A stretch of 64,000 nt of DNA from Truepera sp. (GTDB taxonomy: Bacteria > Deinococcota > Deinococci > Deinococcales > Trueperaceae). Shown piece by piece: positions 17,108 to 27,086 of the stretch. The stretch is taken from assembly GCA_032027045.1 (NCBI GenBank), contig JAVSMU010000001.1:1747924-1811923 (forward strand), read 5' to 3'. The translations under genes and the position numbers were made by a program. Each line of letters starts with the position of its first letter. Within the stretch, counting starts at the first letter, position 1. The notes beneath the pieces were generated by a model. That model was not told the origin of the DNA. It made no database searches and was given only the letters and a program-made list of their open reading frames with translations.

Positions 17108-17977
17108 TCAGTCGGGAAGCTCACCCTCACTCGGGTTGCGCCCCGGCCCGGCGGCCTCACCACGCCTGGGCGCCACTGCGGCGCGCCAGGTGGCAAGCAG
17201 CACGACCGCCACCACCAGCAGCGGCACCACGAAGTCGGGCACGCGCCTGGCGAGGTTGGAGCCCCACTCCTGCAGCGCGAACTGCCGCTCGACGGCCACG
17301 ATGCCGCCCAAGTTGGCGGTGCCCTCGGTGAGGATGAAGAGCAGGCCGATGCCCACGAAGACGAGGCCGGAGACGAGCGAGGTGGTGTGCGTCCGCAGAG
17401 GACCGATCACCAGCTCCTTGCCCCGCAACCAGCGCCGGCGGCCAAGTTCGAGATTGTTCCAAACCAGCGCCAGCGCGAAGAGGGGCAGCGCCATCCCGAG
17501 GGCATAGACGGCCATGAGCATGCCGCCGTACACCGGGTCGCCGCCGGCGATGGCGAACGTCAGCACGGCGCCCAGGAGGGGGCCCGAGCAGAAGCCGGCG
17601 AAGCCGTAGACGGCGCCCAGCGCCAGTACCGAGAACCCGCCTCCCCCGCCGACCGCCTTGCCGCTGCGGCCGCCGGGGATGAAGGAGAAGCCGCGCCCGG
17701 TGATCGCGAGCAGCCCGAAGACGATCAGCAGCACGCCGCCAATGGTCGTGACGGTCCCGCGGTACTGCGTCACGAGGCTGCCCATGGCGCCGACTCCGGC
17801 GCCCAGCGGCACCAGCACCAGCGCGAGGCCCAGGTAGAAGAGCGCGGTGCGGCCCATCAGCCTCCCCCAGCCGTCGAAGGCGTAGGCGAAGAACGACGGC
17901 AGCAGCAGCGCCGAGCACGGGCTGACGAGCGCAAACAGGCCGCCGAGGAACGCCCCGGCCAGCCCGATATCGATCAT
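17108..17977 (-). CDS. ccdA: CcdA/DsbD-type transmembrane thiol transporter
   Basis: 289 residues, about seven membrane helices. CcdA moves electrons from cytoplasmic thioredoxin across the membrane to extracellular thiol proteins. The two buried cysteines are in LVSPCSALLLPSF near residue 20 and GFAGFCSGPLLGA near residue 130, the conserved CcdA pair. Its ATG overlaps the TGA stop of the DsbA-like gene, so the two are translated together and probably act as one redox pathway for envelope disulfides or cytochrome c maturation. Confidence 0.88.
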   Translation of the reverse strand: MIDIGLAGAFLGGLFALVSPCSALLLPSFFAYAFDGWGRLMGRTALFYLGLALVLVPLGAGVGAMGSLVTQYRGTVTTIGGVLLIVFGLLAITGRGFSFIPGGRSGKAVGGGGGFSVLALGAVYGFAGFCSGPLLGAVLTFAIAGGDPVYGGMLMAVYALGMALPLFALALVWNNLELGRRRWLRGKELVIGPLRTHTTSLVSGLVFVGIGLLFILTEGTANLGGIVAVERQFALQEWGSNLARRVPDFVVPLLVVAVVLLATWRAAVAPRRGEAAGPGRNPSEGELPD

Positions 17978-18684
17978 TTGCCGGCGAGCGCCTGTTCTAT
18001 GAGGCCCACGAACACCGACGTGGGCTGCGCGCCGACGATCGGGTTGCCGTCGATGACGAACGAGGGTGTGCCGGTTATGCCCAGGTTGCGCGCCTGGATG
18101 GCGTCGATGGCTATGCTGGCGTCGAACTGCTCGCTGTTCATGTCGCTCTCGAAGCGCTCGAGGTCGGGCACACCGACCTGTGCCGCGAACGCCACGAGCT
18201 TCGCGGGCGTGAGGTCGTGGTGGCCGATCTCCGGCGCGGCGCCGTAGACGGCGGCGTTGAACTCCCAGAACTTGCCCTGCGCCGCCGCGGCGCGGCCGGC
18301 GCGGGCTGCGAGCATGGAGGCGTCGCCGAAGATCGGAAAGTCGCGCCACTCTAGCCGCACCTTCCCGGTGTTCACGAAGCGTTCCACGATGGCGGGTTCC
18401 GTGGTGTTGGCGTACCGGGCGCAGAAGGGGCAGCGGTAGTCGGAGAAGACGACCATCGTCACCGGCGCGTCGGGGTCGCCGAGCGCGAACGGGTCGCCCG
18501 GCGAGCGGCGCGACTGCTCGCCCAGGGGCCCAGACGTCTCGCGAACGGAGGTGGCAGCGGCCGGCGCCACGCTCGACCTGCCCAGGAAGTAACCGCCGGC
18601 GAAGAGGCCGGCGGCCACCACGGCCCCCACGATCCAGCGCGTGCCGCGGCTCAAGGTGGGGGTACTGCTCGCTTGTGAATCCAT
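17974..18684 (-). CDS. membrane-anchored DsbA-like thiol:disulfide oxidoreductase
   Basis: 236 residues. A single N-terminal helix (about 18-37, WIVGAVVAAGLFAGGYFLG) anchors the protein outside the membrane. The thioredoxin fold has the active site C85-P-F-C88 in SDYRCPFCARY and the cis-proline loop GITGTPSFVIDG near the C-terminus, as in the DsbA/thioredoxin_4 (BdbD-like) family. Start ATG 18684 has GAAGGGA upstream; longer frames lack protein-like sequence. It is coupled to ccdA and divergent from the ATPase operon. Confidence 0.9.
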   Translation of the reverse strand: MDSQASSTPTLSRGTRWIVGAVVAAGLFAGGYFLGRSSVAPAAATSVRETSGPLGEQSRRSPGDPFALGDPDAPVTMVVFSDYRCPFCARYANTTEPAIVERFVNTGKVRLEWRDFPIFGDASMLAARAGRAAAAQGKFWEFNAAVYGAAPEIGHHDLTPAKLVAFAAQVGVPDLERFESDMNSEQFDASIAIDAIQARNLGITGTPSFVIDGNPIVGAQPTSVFVGLIEQALAGK

Positions 18685-18789
18685 CAGAAGATACGTCCCT
18701 TCACGCGCCGATGCTACTTCCGAAAACCGCAAGCCCGAGTCTCGCGAGGGGCGTTCGACCGTTGTGCGTGCCTCCCCCGCGGGAGATAG

Positions 18790-20744
<1,955 letters not shown>

Positions 20745-20745
20745 C

Positions 20746-21186
20746 GTGGCGGACGAGCAGCGCGATCCGACCCGCCGCTCCGGCGTGCCCAGGCCCGAGC
20801 CCGACAAGGCCGGCGCGGCGGCCGAGCCGGCAGCCAACGCCAAGGCCGACGACCTGGCCTCCAACGCCAAGGCCGACGACCTGGCCGCCCACGCCAAGGC
20901 CGACGACCTGGCCGACGACCTGGTCGACGTGGTGGCGCGCAAGCAGGCCCGCAAGGAGCGCTCCCGCGCCGAGGGCAGGCGTGGGCTGGCGTACGGCTTC
21001 GGCGTCTTCGGCCTGGTGGGCTGGTCGGTTGCGCTCCCCACCCTGCTCGGCATCGGCCTGGGCGTCTGGATCGACAAACGCTACCCCAGCCCCTACTCGT
21101 GGACGCTCATGCTCATGATCGCGGGGCTCATGGTGGGCCTGTTCAACGCCTGGTACTGGGTGCGCAAGGAGACCGGCGATGAGTAG
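20746..21186 (+). CDS. atpQ: N-ATPase accessory subunit AtpQ (AtpI-like)
   Basis: 146 residues from a GTG. The C-terminal half has two membrane helices, GLVGWSVALPTLLGIGLGVW and WTLMLMIAGLMVGLFNAWYW, the AtpI-like fold that places AtpQ in the membrane as a likely assembly or ion-handling factor. The N-terminal half is soluble and contains three copies of a 9-residue unit (consensus NAKADDLAx) encoded by a 27-bp repeat at 20836-20916. That repeat looks like a lineage-specific insertion. Confidence 0.85.
   Translation: MADEQRDPTRRSGVPRPEPDKAGAAAEPAANAKADDLASNAKADDLAAHAKADDLADDLVDVVARKQARKERSRAEGRRGLAYGFGVFGLVGWSVALPTLLGIGLGVWIDKRYPSPYSWTLMLMIAGLMVGLFNAWYWVRKETGDE
20836..20916 (+). repeat. 27-bp tandem repeat in atpQ (3 copies)
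   Basis: Three adjacent 27-base units encode NAKADDLAS, NAKADDLAA and HAKADDLAD. Copies differ at very few bases, so the array is young or kept homogeneous. Copy number could vary between strains. Confidence 0.85.
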
Positions 21187-21207
21187 CCGCGGCCTCGAGG
21201 GGCGGGG

Positions 21208-21507
21208 GTGGGCGCCATGAACGTGGGGCACCTCTTACTGGGTTACGGCGCCGGCGCCGTGCTGGGCACCCTGTACCTGCTGGGGCTGTGGTGGACGGTG
21301 GGGCGCGCCGCCCGCACGGGCAACCAGTCGCTGATCCTCATCAGCTTCGCGCTGCGGGCGCTGGCGCTGCTGCTGGCCCTCTACGGCCTGCTCGGCCTGG
21401 GAGCCACCGGCCTGATCGCCGCGCTGCTCGGCTTCCTCACGGCCCGCTTCCTCCTGACGCGGCTGCTGGGCCGCGGGAAGGAGGCGCGCAATGACCCTGT
21501 CTCCTGA
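21208..21507 (+). CDS. atpR: N-ATPase accessory subunit AtpR
   Basis: 99 residues if GTG 21208 is used; ATG 21217 (96 residues) is equally possible, as GGGGTGG precedes it. Three hydrophobic helices: VGHLLLGYGAGAVLGTLYLLGLWWTV, LILISFALRALALLLALYG and GLIAALLGFLTARFLLTRL. AtpR is found only in N-ATPase operons and is thought to help assemble the c ring; conserved arginines in its helices, as in FALRAL and LTARFLL here, have been proposed to pair with the c-subunit carboxylates. It overlaps the start of atpB by 17 bases. Confidence 0.85.
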   Translation: MGAMNVGHLLLGYGAGAVLGTLYLLGLWWTVGRAARTGNQSLILISFALRALALLLALYGLLGLGATGLIAALLGFLTARFLLTRLLGRGKEARNDPVS

Positions 21508-22228
21508 CGAGATCGTCTACTTCACGCTAGGGCCCCTGAACGTCAGCGCCACCCTCGTCTTCACCTGGGTGACCATGCTCCTGCTGATCATCGTCAGCGT
21601 GCTGGTAACGCGCGGCCTCAAGGTGATGCCGCCCATCGGGCGCGGCCAGCACGCTTTCGAGGCGCTGGTGACGTTCCTGCTCGGCGAGATCGAGGCCGTC
21701 ACGGGCCAGGACCCGAAGCGGTACCTCCCGTTCGTGGGCACGCTCTTCTTGTTCATCGTGACCTCCAACGTGCTTAGCATCGTCCCGGGCTTCGAGCCGC
21801 CCACGGGCTCGCTCATGACCACCGGCGCGTTGGCCGTCGCCGTGTTCCTGGCGGTGCCAGGGTTCGGGATCGCGCGGGTGGGTGTGCGCGGCTACCTGCG
21901 CGGCTACCTCGAGCCCTCGCCGTTCATGCTGCCCTTCACGATCATCGGCGAGTTCACCCGCACGCTGGCGCTGGCCATGCGGCTCTTCGGCAACATAATG
22001 AGCGGAACCGTCATCGTCTCGATCCTGCTGGCCATCACGCCGCTCTTCTTCCCCGTGATCATGCAGGCGTTCGGGCTGCTGATCGGCGTAATTCAGGCGT
22101 ACATCTTCGCGGTGCTCGCCATCGTCTACATAGCTTCCGGCACCAGCGAGACCGAGAAGCGACTCGCCAAGGACGGCGCGGCGAACGGCGCCCCCGCCGA
22201 CCGCGCAGCAGAAGGAGGTAACGCATGA
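21491..22228 (+). CDS. atpB: N-type ATPase subunit a
   Basis: 245 residues, about six membrane helices. Subunit a provides the ion half-channels facing the c ring. The essential arginine is R164 in LALAMRLFGNIMSG, and the last helix GLLIGVIQAYIFAVLAIVYI carries the conserved glutamine. Start ATG has GGAAGGAGG upstream, within atpR. Its own stop overlaps the atpE start by ATGA-type coupling. The C-terminus (GAANGAPADRAAEGG) is a polar tail. Confidence 0.93.
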   Translation: MTLSPDEIVYFTLGPLNVSATLVFTWVTMLLLIIVSVLVTRGLKVMPPIGRGQHAFEALVTFLLGEIEAVTGQDPKRYLPFVGTLFLFIVTSNVLSIVPGFEPPTGSLMTTGALAVAVFLAVPGFGIARVGVRGYLRGYLEPSPFMLPFTIIGEFTRTLALAMRLFGNIMSGTVIVSILLAITPLFFPVIMQAFGLLIGVIQAYIFAVLAIVYIASGTSETEKRLAKDGAANGAPADRAAEGGNA

Positions 22229-22494
22229 CCGACCTAGGAATCATCGGCATGGTCTCGGTGTTTACGGCCGGGATCACCATGGCCATCGGCTCCATTGCCC
22301 CGGCCATGGGCCAGGCGCGCGCCATAGCGCAGGCGCTGCAGAGCATCGCCCAACAGCCCGACGAGACGAACTCGATAACGCGCACGCTCTTCGTGGGCCT
22401 GGCCATGGTCGAGTCGACCGCCATCTACTGCTTCGTGATCGCGCTCATCCTGATCTTCGCCAACCCGTTCTGGGGCGCCGTGACGGGAGGATAG
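22225..22494 (+). CDS. atpE: N-type ATPase subunit c with sodium-binding ligands
   Basis: 89 residues, two membrane helices joined by the polar loop QSIAQQPDETNS. The ligand set of the Na+-binding Ilyobacter tartaricus c ring (Q32, V63, E65, S66, T67, Y70) maps with an offset of two to Q30, M61, E63, S64, T65 and Y68. All side-chain ligands are present; position 63 contributes only a backbone carbonyl there, so M61 is compatible. Na+ coupling is therefore likely but not proven; an N-ATPase c ring with a similar outline has been reported to carry protons. Strong AGAAGGAGG ribosome site. Confidence 0.93.
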   Translation: MTDLGIIGMVSVFTAGITMAIGSIAPAMGQARAIAQALQSIAQQPDETNSITRTLFVGLAMVESTAIYCFVIALILIFANPFWGAVTGG

Positions 22495-22502
22495 GTGCTG
22501 AA

Positions 22503-23291
22503 GTGACCGTCGACTGGTTCTTGCTTGCGGCGCAGCTCATCAACTTCGCCCTGCTGCTCGTGCTGCTGCGGGTGTTCCTCTACAAGCCCGTCCTGAACGT
22601 CATGGAGCAGCGCGAGGAGCACCTGGCGCTGGTGTGGTCCGAGGCGGAGCGGGTGCAGGCGGAGGCCAAGGCGGAGGCCGCCGAGCTGGCCGAGGCGCGC
22701 GCCGGCATGGACCGCGAGCGCCGCCGGCGCCTGGAGCTGGTCGAGGCCGAGGCCGAGCGACTGCGGGCAGGCCGCCTGCGCGAGGTGGAGGTGGAGACCG
22801 CCGCCTTCCGCGTCAGCCAGGGCGAGGCGCTGGAGGAGGGTCGGAAGAAGGCGGTGGCAGCGCTTCAAGACCGCAGCGCGGAGCTGCTGCTCAGCGAGCT
22901 GCGCGCCACGCTCGACGACCTGGCAGACGACGACCTCGAGCAGCGCACGACCGCAGTGTTCGCCAGGCGGCTGCGCGAGCTGGAGCCGGAGCACGTGGCC
23001 GAACTGCGAGCGGCGGCGCTGGACGCCGCGCCGGTGATCGCCACCGCGTTCGAACTGGGCGAGCCTCAGCGGCGCGAGCTTGCCGAGCTCGTGAACGACG
23101 TCACGAGCACCACCACGCCGCCGAGCTTCGTAATCGACGACCGCTTGCTCTTCGGGGTCGAGCTGACCGTAGGCGCCGTGCGGGTGGCGGTCTCGGGCGA
23201 CGAGCGGCTGGCGGCGCTGGAGGCAGGCTTCGACCAGGCCCTCGCCGACCTCGAGGCCAGGCTCAGGGCAGGCGGTAGCGGTGAAGCCTGA
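22503..23291 (+). CDS. atpF: N-type ATPase subunit b with delta-like C-terminal extension
   Basis: 262 residues from a GTG. One N-terminal membrane helix (FLLAAQLINFALLLVLLRVF), then a long charged coiled coil (about 35-135, rich in EAERVQAEAKAEAAEL), then a globular part whose end (FVIDDRLLFGVELTVGAVRV) resembles the C-terminal domain of the delta subunit. The operon has no separate atpH, as is normal for N-ATPases, so this protein probably supplies the whole peripheral stalk. Its stop overlaps the atpA start. Confidence 0.85.
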   Translation: MTVDWFLLAAQLINFALLLVLLRVFLYKPVLNVMEQREEHLALVWSEAERVQAEAKAEAAELAEARAGMDRERRRRLELVEAEAERLRAGRLREVEVETAAFRVSQGEALEEGRKKAVAALQDRSAELLLSELRATLDDLADDDLEQRTTAVFARRLRELEPEHVAELRAAALDAAPVIATAFELGEPQRRELAELVNDVTSTTTPPSFVIDDRLLFGVELTVGAVRVAVSGDERLAALEAGFDQALADLEARLRAGGSGEA

Positions 23292-24903
23292 GGGCACCGA
23301 CGACCTCACGCGCGCGCTGGTGGACGGGCTCGAGGCGCTGGACGCCTCGCGCAAGCTGCTGGGCAGCACGCTGAGCGTCGGCGAGGTGGGAACGGTCACC
23401 TCGGCCGAGAGCGGCATAGCTCGGCTGAGCGGGCTGCCGGGCGTGGCCGTGGACGAGGTGGTGCGCTTCGAGGGCGGCCAGGTGGGCCTCGCCGCCGACC
23501 TCGGGCACGCCGAGGTGGGCGTGACCCTGCTGGACAGCTCCGAGGGCATAGTCGCGGGCATGCGCGTCACGCGCACCGGCCGCGTGCTGGACGTCCCCGT
23601 GGGCGAGGCGCTCCTCGGCCGCGTGATCAACCCGCTGGGCGTGCCGCTGGACGGGCTGGGGCCCCTGGCCGGCGACGAGCGCCTACCGGTGGAGCGCCCC
23701 GCCACCCCTATCTTCGAGCGCGCCCCCGTCTCGCGGCCGCTGCAGACGGGCGTCAAGGTGATAGACGCGCTCTTCCCCATCGGCCGCGGCCAGCGCGAGC
23801 TGATCGTGGGCGACCGCCAGACGGGCAAGTCGTCGGTGGCGCTGGCGTCCGTGTTGGCGCAACGGGGCACGGGCGTGAGGTGCGTGTTCTGCAGCATCGG
23901 GCAGCGCGGTTCGCAAGTGGCGCGCACGGTGGAGGCGTTGCGGGCTGCGGGCGCGTTGGAGTACACCACCTTGGTGGTCGCCAGCAGCCACGAGCCGCCG
24001 GGCCTGCGCCAGGTGGCGCCCTTCGCCGCCACCAGCATGGCCGAGGCGTTCATGGAGACCGGCCACGACGTGCTGGTGGTGTACGACGACCTCACGCAAC
24101 ACGCGCGCACGTACCGCGAGCTCTCGCTACTGCTGCGGCGCCCGCCGGGCCGCGAGGCGTACCCGGGCGACGTCTTCTACCTGCACGCGCGCCTGCTCGA
24201 GCGCGCCACGCAGCTCTCCGCGAAGCGCGGCGGCGGCTCGCTGACGGCGCTGCCGATAGTAGAGACGCAGGAGCGCAACCTGTCGGCTTACATCCCCACC
24301 AACCTCATCTCGATCACCGACGGGCAGATAGTCATGTCGCCCGACCTGGCGGCCCGCGGGATCTTGCCTGCGGTCGACATCGGCTTCTCCGTCTCGCGCG
24401 TGGGCAGCAAGGCGCAGCTCCCCGCGCTGCGCGCCGTGGCGGGCAGGCTGCGCCTGGCGTACGCGCAGTTCGAGGAACTCGAACGGTTCGCGCGCTTCGG
24501 CGCCGACGTGGACAAGGCCACGCAGCAGACGCTGCGCCGCGGCCGCCGCGTGCGGGCCTCGTTCGCCCAGGGCGCGCTCGACGCCGTTCCGGCAGGCCAG
24601 CAGGTGGCGCTCATGCTGGCAGTTGGCGAGGGGCTGCTGGACGAAGTGCCGGCCACGGACGTGGCGCGCGTGGAGAGGCGGCTGGCGGCGCTTGCGAAGC
24701 AGCGCCACGCCGAGTTGCTGGGCCGCCTGGAGGGCGGGGCGGAGATGTCCGACGCCGATCGCAATGCCCTACTGGGTACGGCACGTGAGGCCGTGGCCGA
24801 GACGCTGGTCGAGGCGACGGAGGCAGGGACCTCGCGGCCGGAGGCTTCGGATGCGGAGACCGCGCGCGAGACTCATGACGAGCCGGCTGAGGGAACGCCA
24901 TGA
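23281..24903 (+). CDS. atpA: N-type ATPase subunit alpha
   Basis: 540 residues from a GTG. Non-catalytic F1 subunit with P-loop GDRQTGKS at 177-184, VGTVTSAESGIARLSGLPG in the barrel, and DDLTQHARTYRELSLLLRRPPGREAYPGD split across the conserved central region. A tail of about 30 residues (ETLVEATEAGTSRPEASDAE) extends beyond the usual end. Overlaps atpF upstream and atpG downstream. Confidence 0.95.
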   Translation: MKPEGTDDLTRALVDGLEALDASRKLLGSTLSVGEVGTVTSAESGIARLSGLPGVAVDEVVRFEGGQVGLAADLGHAEVGVTLLDSSEGIVAGMRVTRTGRVLDVPVGEALLGRVINPLGVPLDGLGPLAGDERLPVERPATPIFERAPVSRPLQTGVKVIDALFPIGRGQRELIVGDRQTGKSSVALASVLAQRGTGVRCVFCSIGQRGSQVARTVEALRAAGALEYTTLVVASSHEPPGLRQVAPFAATSMAEAFMETGHDVLVVYDDLTQHARTYRELSLLLRRPPGREAYPGDVFYLHARLLERATQLSAKRGGGSLTALPIVETQERNLSAYIPTNLISITDGQIVMSPDLAARGILPAVDIGFSVSRVGSKAQLPALRAVAGRLRLAYAQFEELERFARFGADVDKATQQTLRRGRRVRASFAQGALDAVPAGQQVALMLAVGEGLLDEVPATDVARVERRLAALAKQRHAELLGRLEGGAEMSDADRNALLGTAREAVAETLVEATEAGTSRPEASDAETARETHDEPAEGTP

Positions 24904-25778
24904 GCAGCATGCTGACCACCCGCCGGCAGCTCAAGAGCGCCGAGACGCTGCAAAGCGTGGTTACGACCATGAAGACGCTCTCCTCGGTGCGGATAGTGCA
25001 GTACCGCCGCTCGGTGACGGCGCTGGAGGCTTCCACCAAGACGCTCGAGCTGGCCGTGCAGGCGCTGCTGACGCTGCACCCGGAACTGCTCGAGGTGGAG
25101 GCGGCTCCCACGGGCCGCTCGGTGGCGGCCGTGATACTCGGCTCGGACCGCGGCCTGTGCGGCCCCTTCAACGAGCGCATCATCCGCCACGCCACCGGCC
25201 TCCTCAAGGCGCGGACCCCCGAGGGCGAGGCGCCGACGGTGCTGGCCGTGGGCCGGCGCGTGGATTCGCGGCTGAACGCCGCCGGTTACGCGCCCGCCGC
25301 GCGCGTGGCGCCGCCCGGCAACGTGGGCGCCATAGACAAGTCCGTTGTCGAGGTGCTGGCACACGTGGACCGCTGGCGCTCCCAGGGCCTGGCGGGCCGG
25401 CTCTACCTGGCCTACAACCTCCCAACGCGCGGCGCCGCCTACCAGCCGGTGGCGGTGCGCATACTGCCGGTGGACAGGCAGTGGCTGGAGCGCCTCCGGG
25501 CGCGGCCCTGGCCGTCACGCCGCCTGCCGATGGCCCTGGGCGACGGCTACGCCCTGCTTCAGGGCCTCGTGCGGCAGTTCATAGCCCACGCGCTGGTGCT
25601 GGCCTTCGCGGCCTCACAGGCCAGCGAGAACGCCGCCAGGCTGGCGGCCATGGACGCCGCCGAACGCAACATAGAGGAGCGCATAACGCAGCTAGGCACC
25701 GCGTACAGGCAGGCGCGGCAGAACGCCGTGACTGCGGAGCTGCTTGACATTCAGGCGGCTTATGCGGCGAATAGGTAG
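24900..25778 (+). CDS. atpG: N-type ATPase subunit gamma
   Basis: 292 residues. This is the rotating central stalk. The N-terminal helix LKSAETLQSVVTTMKTLSSV and the C-terminal helix (AMDAAERNIEERITQLGTAY) form the coiled coil inside the alpha/beta ring. GSDRGLCGPFNERI is the conserved core motif. The ATG overlaps the atpA stop. It is the last gene of the operon, as in other N-ATPases. The sequence diverges from housekeeping gamma subunits outside those segments. Confidence 0.92.
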   Translation: MSSMLTTRRQLKSAETLQSVVTTMKTLSSVRIVQYRRSVTALEASTKTLELAVQALLTLHPELLEVEAAPTGRSVAAVILGSDRGLCGPFNERIIRHATGLLKARTPEGEAPTVLAVGRRVDSRLNAAGYAPAARVAPPGNVGAIDKSVVEVLAHVDRWRSQGLAGRLYLAYNLPTRGAAYQPVAVRILPVDRQWLERLRARPWPSRRLPMALGDGYALLQGLVRQFIAHALVLAFAASQASENAARLAAMDAAERNIEERITQLGTAYRQARQNAVTAELLDIQAAYAANR

Positions 25779-26294
25779 TTGGCGCGGGCCCTCGAGTTAG
25801 GGTGGCTGGCCGGTAGAGCGGGCGGTAGGTCGCTCGCTGCGCGCCGTGCGTGCGCGTGGTGGCCACTCGATGCGCATGTGGTTGTGAGGCGAACGTTAGG
25901 CCGGAATAGCATCGCGTCCATGCAGCGGCTTCGATAATCTTGGCCTGGGCTGTCGGGCACCTACATTATTGCCGCTTCGGGCGGTTGTGGAGCAATGTTT
26001 CCACCGGGCTGCCTAAGAACGCTGCCCCGCGACGGGCCAGCTTATTGCACGCAACCTAGCGTCACCATTATTCCAGCGGCAACCTTGGCAGTTGACAAGT
26101 GCACCTTGCATCACCGGACGACAATCGCCTAGACCGCTTGGGCGACTAACTGGGAACGTTTCGGCGAGTTCTCCCACGCGAAATTCGACCCAGAAAGGGC
26201 CGTAGCCGCCTACCGGCGCTGTAACCGCGATGTAACCCGGCTTGGCCCAAAGTAAAGGCCCGTTGCGGGAAATTCACATTGCGGAGGCAGTCCA
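25779..26294. other. non-coding region after the ATPase operon; GC drops here
   Basis: No gene is supported. The GC-rich style of the ATPase genes fades after about 25,850, and the right half has the mixed composition of the island that follows. A TTGACA at 26092-26097 lacks a matching -10 box. A direct repeat CTGTAAC-CGCG-ATGTAAC sits at 26219-26236, 58 bases before the LuxR-type gene. The translation start of that gene has GCGGAGG upstream. Confidence 0.5.
26219..26236 (+). promoter_or_regulatory. direct-repeat operator candidate (Pho-box-like) upstream of LuxR-type gene
   Basis: CTGTAAC-CGCG-ATGTAAC is a 7-4-7 direct repeat with an 11-base period, the architecture of OmpR/PhoB-family binding sites. 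The E. coli Pho box half-site is CTGTCAT. Only one example with this exact sequence is in the window. Confidence 0.35.
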
Positions 26295-26834
26295 ATGGCC
26301 CGGAAAGCTCCAGTCATCAACGTCATAGCAGCCGATTTGTCCTACCATCGGTTGATTCAACATGCCTTGGAGCACATTGAGGCTTCGGCTTCCGAACAGC
26401 CAGGCCCTTACTCCGCCCATCTTCTGCTGGACTTCCCGATGGCATGGGCAATTGGCAGACTGACGGAGATGAATAGCCTCGACAGAGCGAAGACGCTGAT
26501 CGTCACCCAAGGCACGCATGATGCATATCGCGACTTGTTGGCCAGCTTTCATATTAGCGGCGTCGTCGGGACGAGTGACCTTCGCGCCATTGTCGCAGGC
26601 ATCTACGCGGCAGCGTCATCCCTCAAGACCTATCAGTGGAAGTCAGGTCTCACCTACATGGAGTTGCGGGTAACGCGCTTGTTGCTCCAGGGCTTAGATA
26701 CTTCCAGCGCTGCCGAAACTTTGAGGGTCTCTCAGAAGACAATCAATGCGCACGTTTCAAACATCCTTAACAAACTCGGCATCGAGTCCCGAGCTCAGTA
26801 CATTGCGGCACTGCTTGGACACAATCAGCTTTGA
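26295..26834 (+). CDS. LuxR/NarL-type regulator with atypical receiver domain
   Basis: 179 residues. The C-terminal third is a LuxR helix-turn-helix (MELRVTRLLLQGLDTSSAAE, then VSQKTINAHVSNILNKLG). The first 120 residues look like a receiver fold: VINVIAADLSYHRLIQHAL at the start, a strand HLLLDFP whose D46 may be the phospho-acceptor, and KTLIVTQ later. The usual acidic pair is reduced to a single aspartate (D14) and the conserved lysine is not obvious, so it may work without phosphorylation. It stands alone, with no histidine kinase gene nearby. GCGGAGG precedes the ATG. Confidence 0.8.
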   Translation: MARKAPVINVIAADLSYHRLIQHALEHIEASASEQPGPYSAHLLLDFPMAWAIGRLTEMNSLDRAKTLIVTQGTHDAYRDLLASFHISGVVGTSDLRAIVAGIYAAASSLKTYQWKSGLTYMELRVTRLLLQGLDTSSAAETLRVSQKTINAHVSNILNKLGIESRAQYIAALLGHNQL

Positions 26835-27086
26835 CGCCGGCTCGCTAGTGGAGACGTGTGTTACCTGATCCTCCGCTTGGACATCCCTTTGGATTTGGCG
26901 GCCCCCATTGGTGCCGCCCATCCAGCTTGGTAAGATTCAGGCGCTCGACTACGATTCCAAATTCTAGACTCCAGTTGCCAGCATTGACAAAGCCAGTACC
27001 ACAATACTGGATGACCAGCCGGCAGCTAACTCCGCGGCCCGGCCGGGAGCGAGCATAATCCGCACTTCCGCCATGTTAGGAGGGAC

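Noticed and set aside
20746-21186. AtpQ as a fused unrelated protein because of its repeats
   Set aside because: The repeats are confined to the soluble N-terminus. The two helices and gene order match AtpQ, so it is a normal operon member with an insertion.
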